Part shown: piece by piece, positions 12,471-23,381 of the stretch
Numbering within the stretch: position 1 is the first letter of the stretch
Layout: each line of letters starts with the position of its first letter
Origin: Uranotaenia lowii
Taxonomy: Eukaryota; Arthropoda; Insecta; Diptera; Culicidae
Length of the DNA stretch: 64,000 nt
NCBI RefSeq assembly: GCF_029784155.1
Contig: NC_073691.1
Coordinates: 19,682,006 to 19,746,005 of the forward strand
Reading direction: 5' to 3'
Program-made: the position numbers and the translations under genes
Notes under the pieces: generated by a model
Seen by the model: the letters and a program-made list of their open reading frames with translations, nothing else
Told to the model about the DNA's origin: nothing
The model's database searches: none

Positions 12471-13263
12471 TCAGGTTTGGGTCCGTTTCAAAGATCCTTA
12501 ACTATCAAGATTATCGGGCATATTATTTCACGAACGAATCTTCGGAGACAACAACACAATGCATATGGTGCTGCCATCCAACGAGATGGGATCCAAGCTT
12601 TGCAGTTGACGATTGCACCTCTCACTCATACATTGAAAACAAACGTCACTTTTCCCAAACAAGATTTTTGTTTACATTGTTCACGCCAATCATTTTGCAC
12701 TATGGGTGAATTGTTATTCTTTCCCACTGTTTATGGAAAATTTTGTTGCAACTGGCCGTTTCCAGTCAACCCTGACCCCGATCGTTCGCCAGCGGAACGG
12801 ATTCCCCTAGCATTCATCAAAATTCAAGGAAATTCGCTACACCGGTAAGTTAACAAACTAAAAGTGAACGAAATTTGATTCTGAATCCAAATCAGGATGC
12901 AAGAAGGAGACTCAGGAATGTGTTATCAACAAATTTAATTTCAGCTTAGCATCCGATGGAACGGCTAATGAAAATATCAAGAAGAACCAATTAGACAGAT
13001 GGATCATTAATTTTGGCTGCCCGTTCTTGCGAAGAATCAGCCAACACCGAACTCGATTGTTTGCCAGTGCGACACATTTTAGCAGAATTCGAGAAAAATT
13101 GAAACTTCTTTTCCTCCGGTAAGTTGATAAGTTGAAAGTGTATAAATTTATGTTTCAAATCCAACAACAATCGAATTACAGCTGTACAGCAGACGGAATT
13201 TCCGATATAGGATCCCAGGAGGAAAGAATCTTGCAAGCCAAACAACCTGATTGTCCACGCTAG
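12471..13263 (+). CDS. Candidate three-exon open frame, unknown product
   Basis: I do not recognise this product. An open frame runs from at least 12471 (after CTCCTCCAG, a possible acceptor) to 12844. It ends at a consensus donor GTAAGT. A 100-bp intron-like gap ends in AATTTCAG at 12944. The second block (12945-13118, 174 bp) is open throughout and again ends at GTAAGT. After a 63-bp gap ending TTACAG, the third block (13182-13263) stays open to TAG. Both introns fall after codon position 2, so the frame is kept through both joins. No methionine start was identified. The encoded protein has a cysteine cluster (CLHCSRQSFC) in exon 1 but no known domain. The second unit looks like a duplicate of the end of the first, so this could also be a decayed tandem repeat that preserves splice-like words. 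Confidence 0.3.
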
Positions 13264-13480
13264 TGCCTCGAGAAAAATTGACAACATCATTTTAAGATTA
13301 TTTAGTCCTGATATACAAGTGAGAGATATCGATTCGGAAACTAGCTATCAGACAAGAGACTGGGAAAAAATACGCCAAGGAGCTGCATAATTCGGATGTA
13401 CAAATAATGGAATTTTCAATGCCGGTCGCATAGGTGAATTAATCTTCATCTTAGCATCACCTGCTAATGGACAGTCATGA
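12780..13480 (+). repeat. Tandem exon/intron-like units, about 240-275 bp
   Basis: Three related blocks follow one another: TTCGCCAGCGGAAC then CCGGTAAGTTAAC then CAGCTTAGCATCC (12789-12955), TTTGCCAGTGCGAC then CCGGTAAGTTGAT then CAGCTGTACAGC (13059-13190), and a weaker one ending CATCTTAGCATCACC near 13450. The similarity covers coding-like and intron-like parts alike, which indicates segmental tandem duplication. Confidence 0.5.
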
Positions 13481-13489
13481 ACGAGTTTT

Positions 13490-15109
13490 TGAAACCAAGG
13501 ATGGTTTTAACAATTGTTACATTCTAACTGTAATTCGTTAAACTTGAACATTTGACGTAAAAGATGATTTATTATTTTGAATAAACCATGTCACTTTGTA
13601 AACCAGGGAAGGATGTCTCATACCAAATTTATGTAAAATAAGACGCTACTCGAATAATTTTCAAGTTTATTTTCTCAAATTTGTTAAATAGCCAAGTTTT
13701 GATTTAATGAATTTTGAAACGAGGGTCTCGTACAGAATCAATGTTTTATTTAAACGAGGCAAATAAATGTTTCAAATAAACATATGAAAAATTAAAACAA
13801 CTGCTAGCATATATTCCACAAGCTCATAATGTTCAATCTAGTTACATATATATTCAACACATTTGAACAACTTTGTAAGAACTCACATTTTTTTGCAACT
13901 TTGACCACTGTGCTGTGGTGTAAACAAAGAGAACTGGGATGTAAACAAAAAAGTAAACGCGAGCTGCTTTGATTTTTATGCAGTAGTGTGTGTAACAGAT
14001 TACACAATTTGAGCTTGGATCTCAGTCCGTAAAATCTATTTTGGCGCTAGTGTTCTGTCGCCAAAATTTCTCGGAAGCCGGTAGGACCTGGTCCGTTTCG
14101 AGGTATGGCATGGTCCCATTTTGTGGGAAAATGCACAACGATCAGCTGCTTCTTCGTCAACTTAGACAGAAATCGCTTTGAGCACTCAAACCGCAGTGCT
14201 TTGATTCGTTCTGTCATAAAATGGCGCTTTGCTCTCGCCTTTGATGATGAATTTACATATGCAAGTCACCTTTGATCAATCGTTGCATGGAAGAATTCGA
14301 TCTTATACTAGATTCCTCTCCATTTTTGTCTTGACCGATTTTACCACGTTTAAAGTACGCGCAGACCGTGGCCTTCCACTACCGTGGACATGGTCCATCC
14401 GTGGATTCCGTATACTGCACTGTTTACGTTAATTGATAGATAAAGGTTGGAACCAAGGTTCTTAGATACACTAGGTTCTCCGACTTTCACAGTAAGTAGG
14501 CGAGGAGTGAGCGGGGCTCTCAATGAGTTTGTTTATTTTTTGCTCAGCTTTTCTGTGGTTTGTTGGTAAACAAACTTCATGAGTTCCGCATAGTTGCATA
14601 GCCTACATAGCCAAAATGGCTGAATCGGGAATTCGTTATTCGGGAACACCTCCTGAATATATACCCACCTTGGTTGGAACTAAAAGACCCACAAAAAAAC
14701 TTCAAAAATCTCAAAAAACATCCCATAACAGATTGCTAAAATTTTCACAGTTTTTGAGGGTCATACTGTAAATTACTTTCAAATGTAATTTTGTTTCCTG
14801 GATGAAACTATAGGAATCACTGAAATAACCAAAAAATTTGGTGATAGAAATAGCACCGGTTTTGTATTGAGGACTGCTTCATAATATTTTGAGTGGTTTT
14901 GCACGATCAGCTTGAATCAATAGCAAATAACATATTGTCGCTGAATCCCCAAATCGGAGCTTTCATCAACATCTGCGACGGTGACATCACTGACGACATT
15001 TCATGTTGACCAGACATCTATCAGACATCTTCCGAGTGTCGGAACCAAACAAAAGTAAGGGTTGCCGATAGCCGAGGTGTTTGATGAATTTTTCATGGGT
15101 CGACATAAA
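13490..15109. other. No gene recognised
   Basis: AT-rich sequence with only short frames. Several TGTAAACAAA words (for example near 13920 and 13940) and the inverted copy of the 1946-1973 block at 14480-14507 point to old short elements. Nothing could be delimited with confidence. Confidence 0.45.
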
Positions 15110-15625
15110 AAACCCAGAATAACAGAAATGATAAAAACAACCAAAATTAGTAAGAATCTCAAAAAATAGCGAAAATGGCAAAAACTAATAAGAATGACAA
15201 AAATTATAGAAACAAGAAAAATAACAAAAGCGAAAAATATGAAAAAAATTGTTAAAATTGACAAAATTAATTCAAAATGACAGAAAGAACAACAATGGCA
15301 AAAATGAGTGAATTGACAAAATTTATAAAAATGACAAAAGAACAACAATGACAAAAATGAATAAATTGGCAAAAGCTGTCAAAAATTGTCAAAAAGGACA
15401 AAATTTACAAAAATAACAAAAAACTCAAACATGACAAAAATTACAATATGACAAAAATGAAAAATATTATTAAATAAAAAAAAATGACAAACATGAAAAA
15501 AAAATCACAAAATAACCTACAAAAATGACAGAAATTGTCAAAAATACTCAAATTACAAATTAGACAAAAATTACAATAGTGATAAAGATGACAAAAATTA
15601 TCAAAAATGTCAAAAATGATTTTTT
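15110..15625. repeat. Degenerate TGACAAAAA tandem array
   Basis: About 500 bp made of irregular repeats of AATGACAAAAATTG-type words, spaced roughly 10-20 bp. The same word in the opposite orientation (TTTTTGTCATTTTTG) builds the arrays at 34300-34915, 35290-35760 and 62640-63850, so this is one dispersed simple-repeat family present at four places. The long phenylalanine-rich frames on the minus strand are a by-product of the composition. Confidence 0.7.
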
Positions 15626-15707
15626 TTTATTTTTGTATAACATCGAATATCTTTTTTGTTTTACAAATTATGATATGAATACATGATATGTTCTCATCAT
15701 TCGTTTT

Positions 15708-16517
15708 CTTATTTAATTTTTGGCATTTCGGCGAGTTGTGAAAATTCAAGGTAGAATATTTTAGAAAGAACATGAAAGTATTATAGGTGGAAAGATCAAA
15801 GCTAGAGCGCTTTGGGTAGAAGAAATTGAATAGTTGGTGAAAATGTGAGCAGGGCTTTGTTTTTGTGAACAGCTTTTGAACTACTTGCGTGATTCTTTGC
15901 CGCGCGCCGTTTCAATGTTGATAGGAAGCGATGAAGAAACCCATCGCATTCCTACCCACATTGAAACACGGACGGGTCGAACACATGTGAGATTGTGTCC
16001 GACCGGGCAAAAAATCACCCAAGCAGCGCTCACATGTGCTGTTCTATTGCTAAGCCAATTCTATCGATGCGTGCTACTTTTTTAGGTACATCGGATGGTT
16101 GCTACTTTTTGTTTCGCATATTATCCATCCGATGCCTTACTTTTTTGCCAAATGCATCGTGGTGAATTGTGTTGTAATTTTTGTTATCCCATTTCCCCCC
16201 TTCTTTAGCCAAGTGATTCTGTTATCTTATTTTAATCGCCGCCGGGATATATTCTTATTTAATTTTTGGCATTTCGGCGAGTTGTGAAAATTCAAGGTAG
16301 AATATTTTAGAAAGAACATGAAAGTATTATAGGTGCCCTGCTCACATTTTCACCAACTATTCAATTTCTTCTACCCAAAGCGCTCTAGCTTTGATCTTTC
16401 CACCTATAATACTTTCATGTTCTTTCTAAAATATTCTACCTTGAATTTTCACAACTCGCCGAAATGCCAAAAATTAATTAAGAATATATCCCGGCGGCGA
16501 TTAAAATAAGATAACAG
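15708..16517. mobile_element. Foldback-type insertion with 13-bp target duplication
   Basis: The 810-bp segment is flanked by the perfect 13-bp direct repeat CATCATTCGTTTT (15695-15707 and 16518-16530). Its right part is a hairpin: arms 16220-16335 and 16401-16516 pair over about 116 bp around a 65-bp loop. The left part (15709-15854) is a second copy of one arm plus the loop, in inverse orientation to the right end. No coding frame is recognisable. The middle (15860-16219) contains smaller inverted repeats such as GGAAGCGATG/CATCGCATTCC. Confidence 0.65.
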
Positions 16518-17006
16518 CATCATTCGTTTTGCAAAATTCAAGTAATATTTATCACCTGATGTTTTTTTTTGAATTTTTAGTAAATCACATTTGAATTTCG
16601 TATGAAACATTTTGTTTTTCCATACAAATGCATAACAAAGTTGAAACTCGTTGCGCTAAATCTGGACGGAATTGCTTCCCAAATTCACAGAGCTGATTAG
16701 TCTGTAAAAGTAACTGAAAACATTGTGGCAGTATGAATTTTAAATTTTCCATAGAAAATTTCAGTTGTCTATTGAACATATTCATTGTTCTGGAAGTCGT
16801 TTTTGATTGTTTCTTCTTCTTCTTCTACCAACAAAGTCAAAACATGTAAGCATTCTGGAGACTTGCGTCCTTCATTTTTATTTTCAGCGTTTTCCCCTGT
16901 TACATTGAAATATGCATTGCCGATACTGGATATAGATACTGGAGCAATGGGAGAAATAAAACGTGGAGTTCCCCACCAAACGCTTCATATGCATTCTGTA
17001 CAAATA

Positions 17007-18055
17007 TGAGCGAAAACGGAATTATTGCGACACATTCAACAGGGCATAACCTTTTTTACAATTGGGTAAAAATCAACCAAATTTTGCACACTTTCTCATT
17101 GATGTGTATTGTTTACATGCTGTCAAACTCGAAGTCGTGTTTTTCGATTCAACGAAAATGGAGGTAAACCAACGCGAGTCGAGAGAACAAATTCTTTCCA
17201 AACACCTGGAATTTCCTGACCTGGAGCACCGGCAGTAGGGAAAAATGTTGAACATTCACCATTCAATTGTCTTCAAAGTTTTGGAGCGAATCCAGGAGCG
17301 GTTGACGTTAGACCACGGCAAAGGAGCTGGAAGAAAACCCGAACCGGAGAACAAAAAGACGGAAGGGGAAGGTGAAGCGGATGGTTAAAGCAAATCCCAA
17401 CGTCTCAAGCTGTGATTTGGCTAAAAAGTTCGGCATGTCGCATAGCTACGTCCAGAATGCAAAGAAGAGAGCTGGACTACATACATAAAAAGTACAGAAC
17501 TTCCCAAACCGTGATGAGCTGCAACAATCGACGGCTAAAACTCGAGCACGGAAGCTCTACGAGAAGATGCTGACAATTTATGGCTGCTGTGTGATGGACG
17601 ACGAAAGGTATATAAAAGCCGATTTTAAGCAAATTCCAGGGTTGAAGTTTTTCACCGGCAAGAGCAAGTTCGAGATGGATGACAAATTTAAGAAGAAGAA
17701 AATGTCGAAGTTCGTCTCTTGCGAACTGAAGAGTGACCCTTGAGTGCCTCGAGAAGCGCCTTTTGTCGTTCTTGCAGCAGTACGACGATGCTCCGCTATT
17801 TTAGCCAGTCAAAGACGAGAAGGACATGTTAAGAAAGTGGAAAAAAAACTGAGAAACTGGTACCGGATGACACTGTAAAGACTTTAATGGAGGGCATCAA
17901 GCAAAAAAGCGTTCAATTTTACACTCATGGCTCCATCGATTAACTTTTCTTTCGATTTTTGAATAAAATATGTGTAAAATTTTGGTTTGATTCTAAAAAT
18001 TATAAGAAAATTGGCATGACATCTTCGGTGTCGCAATAATTTCGTGTTCGTCCTT
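17007..18055 (+). mobile_element. Mariner (DD37E-type) relic with TIRs
   Basis: The left end ending in AATTATTGCGACAC (17020-17033) is matched by GTGTCGCAATAATT (18029-18042) on the other side, with the outer bases also roughly inverted (GAGCGAAAACGG against CCGTTTTCG-like bases with one gap). TA dinucleotides flank both ends (17005-17006 and 18056-18057). The inside carries a broken transposase in plus orientation. Length is slightly short for a mariner, in agreement with the internal deletion seen in the gene. Confidence 0.75.
17158..17943 (+). pseudogene. Mariner DD37E-type transposase, deleted and frameshifted
   Basis: The product would cut and paste its own element by binding the TIRs in the nucleus. 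From an ATG at 17158 the frame meets a stop at about residue 27, then continues in other frames. The HTH-like segment DLAKKFGMSHSYVQNAKKRAGL and the first catalytic aspartate in CVMDDERYIKADFKQIPG are clear. Soon after MSKFV the sequence jumps to a region corresponding to LPFLQQYDDAP, and the part with the second aspartate and the terminal glutamate is absent. The end, THGSID then TAA, looks like the natural C-terminus. Catalytically dead. Confidence 0.75.
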
Positions 18056-18256
18056 TAACTTTAAAAAAAAAACATACAATGCAAATGTCTTCAATCGTAA
18101 GAAAGATTGGATCAAATAGGTTATCTATCGTCGGCCGGCCACATTTTTCGCTTGAAGTGCTACATTTAAATAAACATATAAAAAATTGATCAAAACGTCA
18201 ACTTTTTATTTAAAATTCATTCAATTTCTCTTGAAAACAAATTACTTTTTCAAAAT

Positions 18257-19100
18257 TCACTGGTAAAGTTCGACTTGTTCGCCCTTGATTTTAACTACTC
18301 GCAGCAGACGGTCGAGGAAAGCGTCGTATGAAGCCCGCAGGTGTTCTTGTGGTATTTTATCCACGGCTGCCACGAGATGTCGCTTCAGGACCTCTACACC
18401 TTCATGTTTCTTAGAGCAGACTTCGGCCTCCAACATACTCCAAACAGCGAAGTCCATAGGGTTCAGGTCTGGCGAGCTCGCCGGCCACTCGGAGCTCGAA
18501 ATGAACCCTGAAAAATGTTGCGCAATCCAAAGTTGGCTTTTCTTCGCTTTGTGAGCCAGCGCCGAGTCCTGTTGGAAACCCCAATCCCTGGAACCAAAAT
18601 GTCGACGAGCCCACGGTTCGACGATGTTCTCTCCTTCAGGGACAAAAACCACGGGTGATTCCGGCCCAACCCATCACCGATGCTGGTTTCTGTCGCCGGG
18701 TGGCCATCATGGCATGGTGGCATGGCTTCGTGATCTGTCTGGCAACCAAACTTTGTCGTTCTGCTTATTCACGAACTGCTGTACGGTGAAGAGTTTCTCG
18801 TCGGTAAACACGATATTCTTCAACCTTCCTTCCGCGGCCTTGTTCAGCAGCGCCTTCGCTCTTTTTACCCGTTCTTGTTTCTGCTTCACCGTAAGGTCTT
18901 GAACCTTTTGGATCTTGTAGGGCTTGGTCTGGTGTCACCACAGTAGGTCGGCGTCCCCCATCATATCGTTTTTTGGCCCTTCCGGTCTCCAGGTATCTTT
19001 TGACTGTACGGTATACAAAACTTCTGCACACACTTATATCGGACATCTCACGAACTATGTCCTTCTGCCGTCAGGACCCGGCAACGTTACACGATTTGTC
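18257..19100 (-). pseudogene. maT-like (DD37D) mariner transposase, frameshifted
   Basis: Minus-strand blocks in three frames read in order: a paired-like HTH with FVYRTVKRYLETGRAKKRYDGGRRP near 18930-19000, then NIVFTDEKLFTVQ (first aspartate), then QQDSALAHKAK (second aspartate) and SSPDLNPMDFAVW (third aspartate). There are 37 residues between the second and third aspartates, which fits the DD37D group known as maT. At least two frameshifts break the gene. I could not identify TIRs around it, so the element ends are unknown. Confidence 0.75.
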
Positions 19101-19429
19101 TATGTATCGTGTGACAAACATCTTTTGAGTAAATCTTGGTGAATCTCGTTTTTAAGCTTTTTTTCCTCAGATTTAAGCTTTTTTTGCCTTGAGAGCATAG
19201 GAGATGAAAGCTCAAATCTGAAGAAAAAAGCTTAAATCTGTCAAAAAAGGGGAAATCTGAGGGGAAATCTGAGAGATGTGCTCCATACGGTTTGAATAGC
19301 GTTGCCGCCGTCTGTCTGTTGTTTGCCAGCTAGGAACAAGGCAACCACAGCGCTACGTTTCTGCTCGAGATCCATTTTTTCGGATAACACCTGATTACAA
19401 AAGTAACACTTACATCCAATGATAGCTAA

Positions 19430-19730
19430 AGCGGGCCATAGGCTACAAAAATGGCTTGAGCAAATTCGATGATTCCATTGATTGTTTGATTCTACACTCG
19501 CCCACACACGATACAAACATATTTCACGCGAGCACAAACGACTGCTTGCAACAACAAAAACCCTCTCCACCCCGGCTGAGGCCTGAGTTTTGTACAAGCA
19601 GCACCATACACCATGCCTCAGAGGGTTGCTTGTACAAATAATTTCGATCCCGACCGATTTCACTCACAGCGACAGAAATTTATCGAATTTCATCGCATTT
19701 GTACAAATGTGGTGTAGTCTGTGGCCCGCT
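19430..19730. mobile_element. 301-bp MITE, AGCGGGCC ends, TAA duplication
   Basis: The left end AGCGGGCCATAGGCTAC is matched by GTAGTCTGTGGCCCGCT at the right end, and TAA flanks both sides (19427-19429, 19731-19733). A 3-bp TAA duplication with TIRs is the pattern of PIF/Harbinger-type non-autonomous elements. The interior has further inverted pieces (TTTGTACAAGC/GCTTGTACAAAT). Confidence 0.65.
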
Positions 19731-19733
19731 TAA

Positions 19734-22284
19734 GACTTAATGTAAACAAAGCGAACGAGGGGTCGTTCAATACTGTTTCGTGTGCAACGAAATAATTACT
19801 GTTGGAGTAATGTAGCAATTCAATTGCCGGACCCTGTACATCTAAAGTTGGCAGGAGCCAGGTTGATGCTGTTTTGATATCGGATTTCACTGCAACCGAA
19901 ATTTCAACAGCTGATTTGTTTCTTCGCACATTCTGTTCAGCACAGCACACTCAAAATTTTACTTTGCGGCTATTTTCTACTGGATTTGATACTGGTTCTT
20001 CCTTATTCAAACTTTTTTCCTCCTCAGTTAATTAGAACGACTTTTTCACGGAGCGAAAATTTTTTACGTCCCCGCGAGTCAACGCCTACTTAAACTCTCT
20101 AAAAAAAGTCGATTTTGATTATTTTTTAGAATTACAGAATTTAGAAAATAAAACATTAAAATGTACAGTCGAGAACAGTCTGGATAAATCCTCAGTTTAA
20201 ATACATTGGCAAACATCAATACTTTATTTTAAATTTCCCCTCGTTGCCTCTATATTTTGTTTTTGTTTTTCGCTCTAATTATTTTGCACCGAATGTTTAA
20301 TTATTATTTGGAGTGAATCAAAAATGTAAAACCCAGATCAACCGCACCGTACGCACACCTCTGTTTAGAAGTTGAGCAAATCGATTGGTACTAATAGAGC
20401 AGAGAATCCGATTAAAGCGAAGAAAGAAGCGGTGCTTCTTACTATAATTATAGATTAACGAAATCAAGAATAGCACGCTAAGATTATAGAGGTGAGGTTT
20501 TAGAGGGACTCTGAATGGTTTGAGTCGTTTTTTCTCGAATCGACGGCTGCTGAATGATCTATTTCGGAAACGGCAGCACGAATCAAGTTTGCTTCAAACA
20601 AGATGAATGCTTGCTTGTGTTTTTATTTTAATGTTTTTTTTTCTTCACATACAATTTGATACAACAACATAATAGTAATCGATGTTACATGAATATGCTT
20701 ATGAGCTTCGATTTCTTTTTGTATAATTTTAAGCGAATCAAACACGCACATCTCATTCGGAGAAACACGCTTTTGGAAGGGAAGCTTCAATGAAATTCGG
20801 GTGGGTGCGTAACCTATACCTTCAGGGGTAATTCAAACAGTCACGTCATGATAAACTATCATCATCATCATGGGTCGGTGCGTGGTGGCGATATGGCTCA
20901 CTTTTTTGGCCATGCTTTCCACCGACTAAACTACTGGTCGATCTTCCGGGTTTCCGCTAGGAGAAAGATATCCCAAAAAAAAAAAACTAGTGAATGAAAA
21001 CCACACGCTGGAACTAAGAAGGTTCGACAACGGATTTGATGGGTCTTGTTTTATTTTATTTTATGGGTTGTAATTTCGTTCGTCGGCCAGCCGCAGAAAA
21101 GAGATATGCAGATGGATGGGGAGATGGAACCTCCGATAGGGGTACCGGAAAAATTGGCTATTAGCGGTGTTTATAGGCAATTAAACTGATAACACATTTT
21201 CAACGGCAGAAACGGAAGAAACAGTGCTCTAGCTATGGCTCGGACTCTGACGGTATCGTTTTTATTGCTATTTTATGCAGGAATGTTACTCCACTTTTTG
21301 AGGTGTGAATAAAGATTAGTCACGGCGGAACAGATTTTCGGTTGGCAAATTTGATTCATTGCCCCCATCTCAGCTCTAGCAAATGCGAAGATCATGTTAA
21401 TGGTTTTAGAGTAGTGCATATCAGGTTTTTCAACCCTAACCGCCTATCTGCGTTAGCCCTCGTCGTACAAATTCGACCGAAATCATTCAAATTAAGCCTG
21501 TTAACATGGCACTGTTGAATCCGCCAGTCAAAACAGCATCTAAAATGGAGTCATAAAATAAATAATAACAGTAAATTGAGGAATAATTTGAAATTTCAAT
21601 TAGTGGAACATGGCGAGGGGATCGTTTCTCCTTCGGGTGTCTCCACGTTTAGTATCTGCCCGCGGTTTATTACACCGATACAATAATGTACAAACATGCT
21701 GCAACAGTTACTGCAAGACGGTTGTGGTTGTGGAGCTTAACCAGTTGTTTTTGGTTCTTTTCTTCGTTTCTGAAAGACACCTTCTTGAGGATTTTTCTTC
21801 TGTTCGTTTTCAGTTCAATTACTCTATGCTACAACTCAGGTTTTAATTCTCCTTGAAAAAAAAAATCCTCGACAGGTGCTGAAAGATTACAAAACTCCAG
21901 GCCAATTGATACTCCGACATTCCTAAAGAGGTTGCTGTCAAATTGATCAAATAGATTAAAAGAATTAATTTTAACTCAGTCTTGTGAATCGTAAACAAAT
22001 CCTTCCGAAGCATGCAGCTTCTAGCCCAACACACATGGCACGTGTTTGCCTCAAAAATGTCAAAATAATATTGAGTCATGGCATACTACATTTCTAGCGT
22101 AACATTTCAAAAAAGCGCAACTGCCAAATGTAAACAGTTTACAGTCATGCGGTTGCGCTTTACCTAAAAAAATATTTTCATATTAAAATCACATCAGTTT
22201 ATCAAATAATTGATAAAATTCAACCGGGCCAAATTTAGTGTTTATTTTTTTAGAATTTCCAAAATGTATTACTCACTAACTTAC
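19734..22284. other. No gene recognised
   Basis: Non-coding by inspection. It contains a short hairpin at 22112-22161 (AAAGCGCAAC against GTTGCGCTTT, with TGTAAAC/GTTTACA inside). Frames of 60-90 codons have no recognisable content. Confidence 0.5.
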
Positions 22285-23381
22285 TTAATGTTCCTGCGCC
22301 GATCCTCCGGTGCATAGGGCCGTGGTAAAAGATCTCCACTGTTGATGATCCGGAGCCAGCGTCTTCACCTGGTCCCAGTCAAGAATCTCGTCGACAGTTC
22401 GGATTTCGGCGGCTAGGCTTCGCCGCCACGAGTTTCTGGGTCTGCCCCTTCTTCGATGTTCTTCTGGATTCCATTCAAGCGTCTTTCTGCAAAGCTCCAT
22501 CTCCACTTATGTTCCCGAATCTCTATTTCTAGCGGCCTTTGATGACACCGGTGATGAAGTTCCTCATTTGAGATCCAGTTGCCAGGCCACCAAGGGCGGA
22601 TGATACTCCGCAGGCAGCGGTTTACAAATACTTGTAGTTTTCGCGTCGTCACCGTATATGTGCACCAAGTTTCGCACCCGTACAGCAATACAGATTTGAC
22701 GTTTGAGTGAAAGATTCGAATTTTCGTTCGTAGAAATATCTGACGTGAGTGCCAGATGTTCCGGAGACTCGCAAATGCAAATCGGGCCTTTCTGATCCGG
22801 GTTTCGATGTCTTTCCTGGTACCACCATCAGGCGTTATCTGGCTACCAAGATACTGGAAGCACTTGTTGCCCAGCTACCATGAAACTGGAGGGATTTCCT
22901 GTATTGATCTCCATCGACTTGGTCTTTCCGACACTGACTTTGAGACCTGCTGCCTTGGAGTTTTCGGTGAGGTCGTCGAGTTTGCTCTGCATATCCGGTT
23001 GTGTTTGGGCGAGCAAAACAATATCGTCTGCCAGGTCAAGGTCGTTCAGTTGCTCCATTGTTGAAGGATTTCACGGCAATCCTCGGTTCGGTGCACAGTC
23101 GATCGATCCAGTCAGAATCTCATCCATTACGATTATAAAAAGTAGCGGTGATAAGATACATCCCTGTCTCACTCCAGCAGTTACCGGGATTGGTTCGGAC
23201 AAGACACCGTCGTGCAAGACCTTGCACGAAAAGGCCTCGTACTGTGCTTCGATGAGATGGACTATTTTATCTGGGACTCCTCGTCGCCTTAGAGCAGCCC
23301 AGATGTTTTCATGGTTAAGTCGGTCGAATGCTTTCTCGAAATCAATGATCACCAGCAGAAGAGAGTCCTGGAATTCATTAA

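Noticed and set aside
15001..15372. 123-codon phenylalanine-rich membrane-like protein on the minus strand
   Set aside because: Direct product of the TGACAAAAA repeat; residues follow the repeat words.
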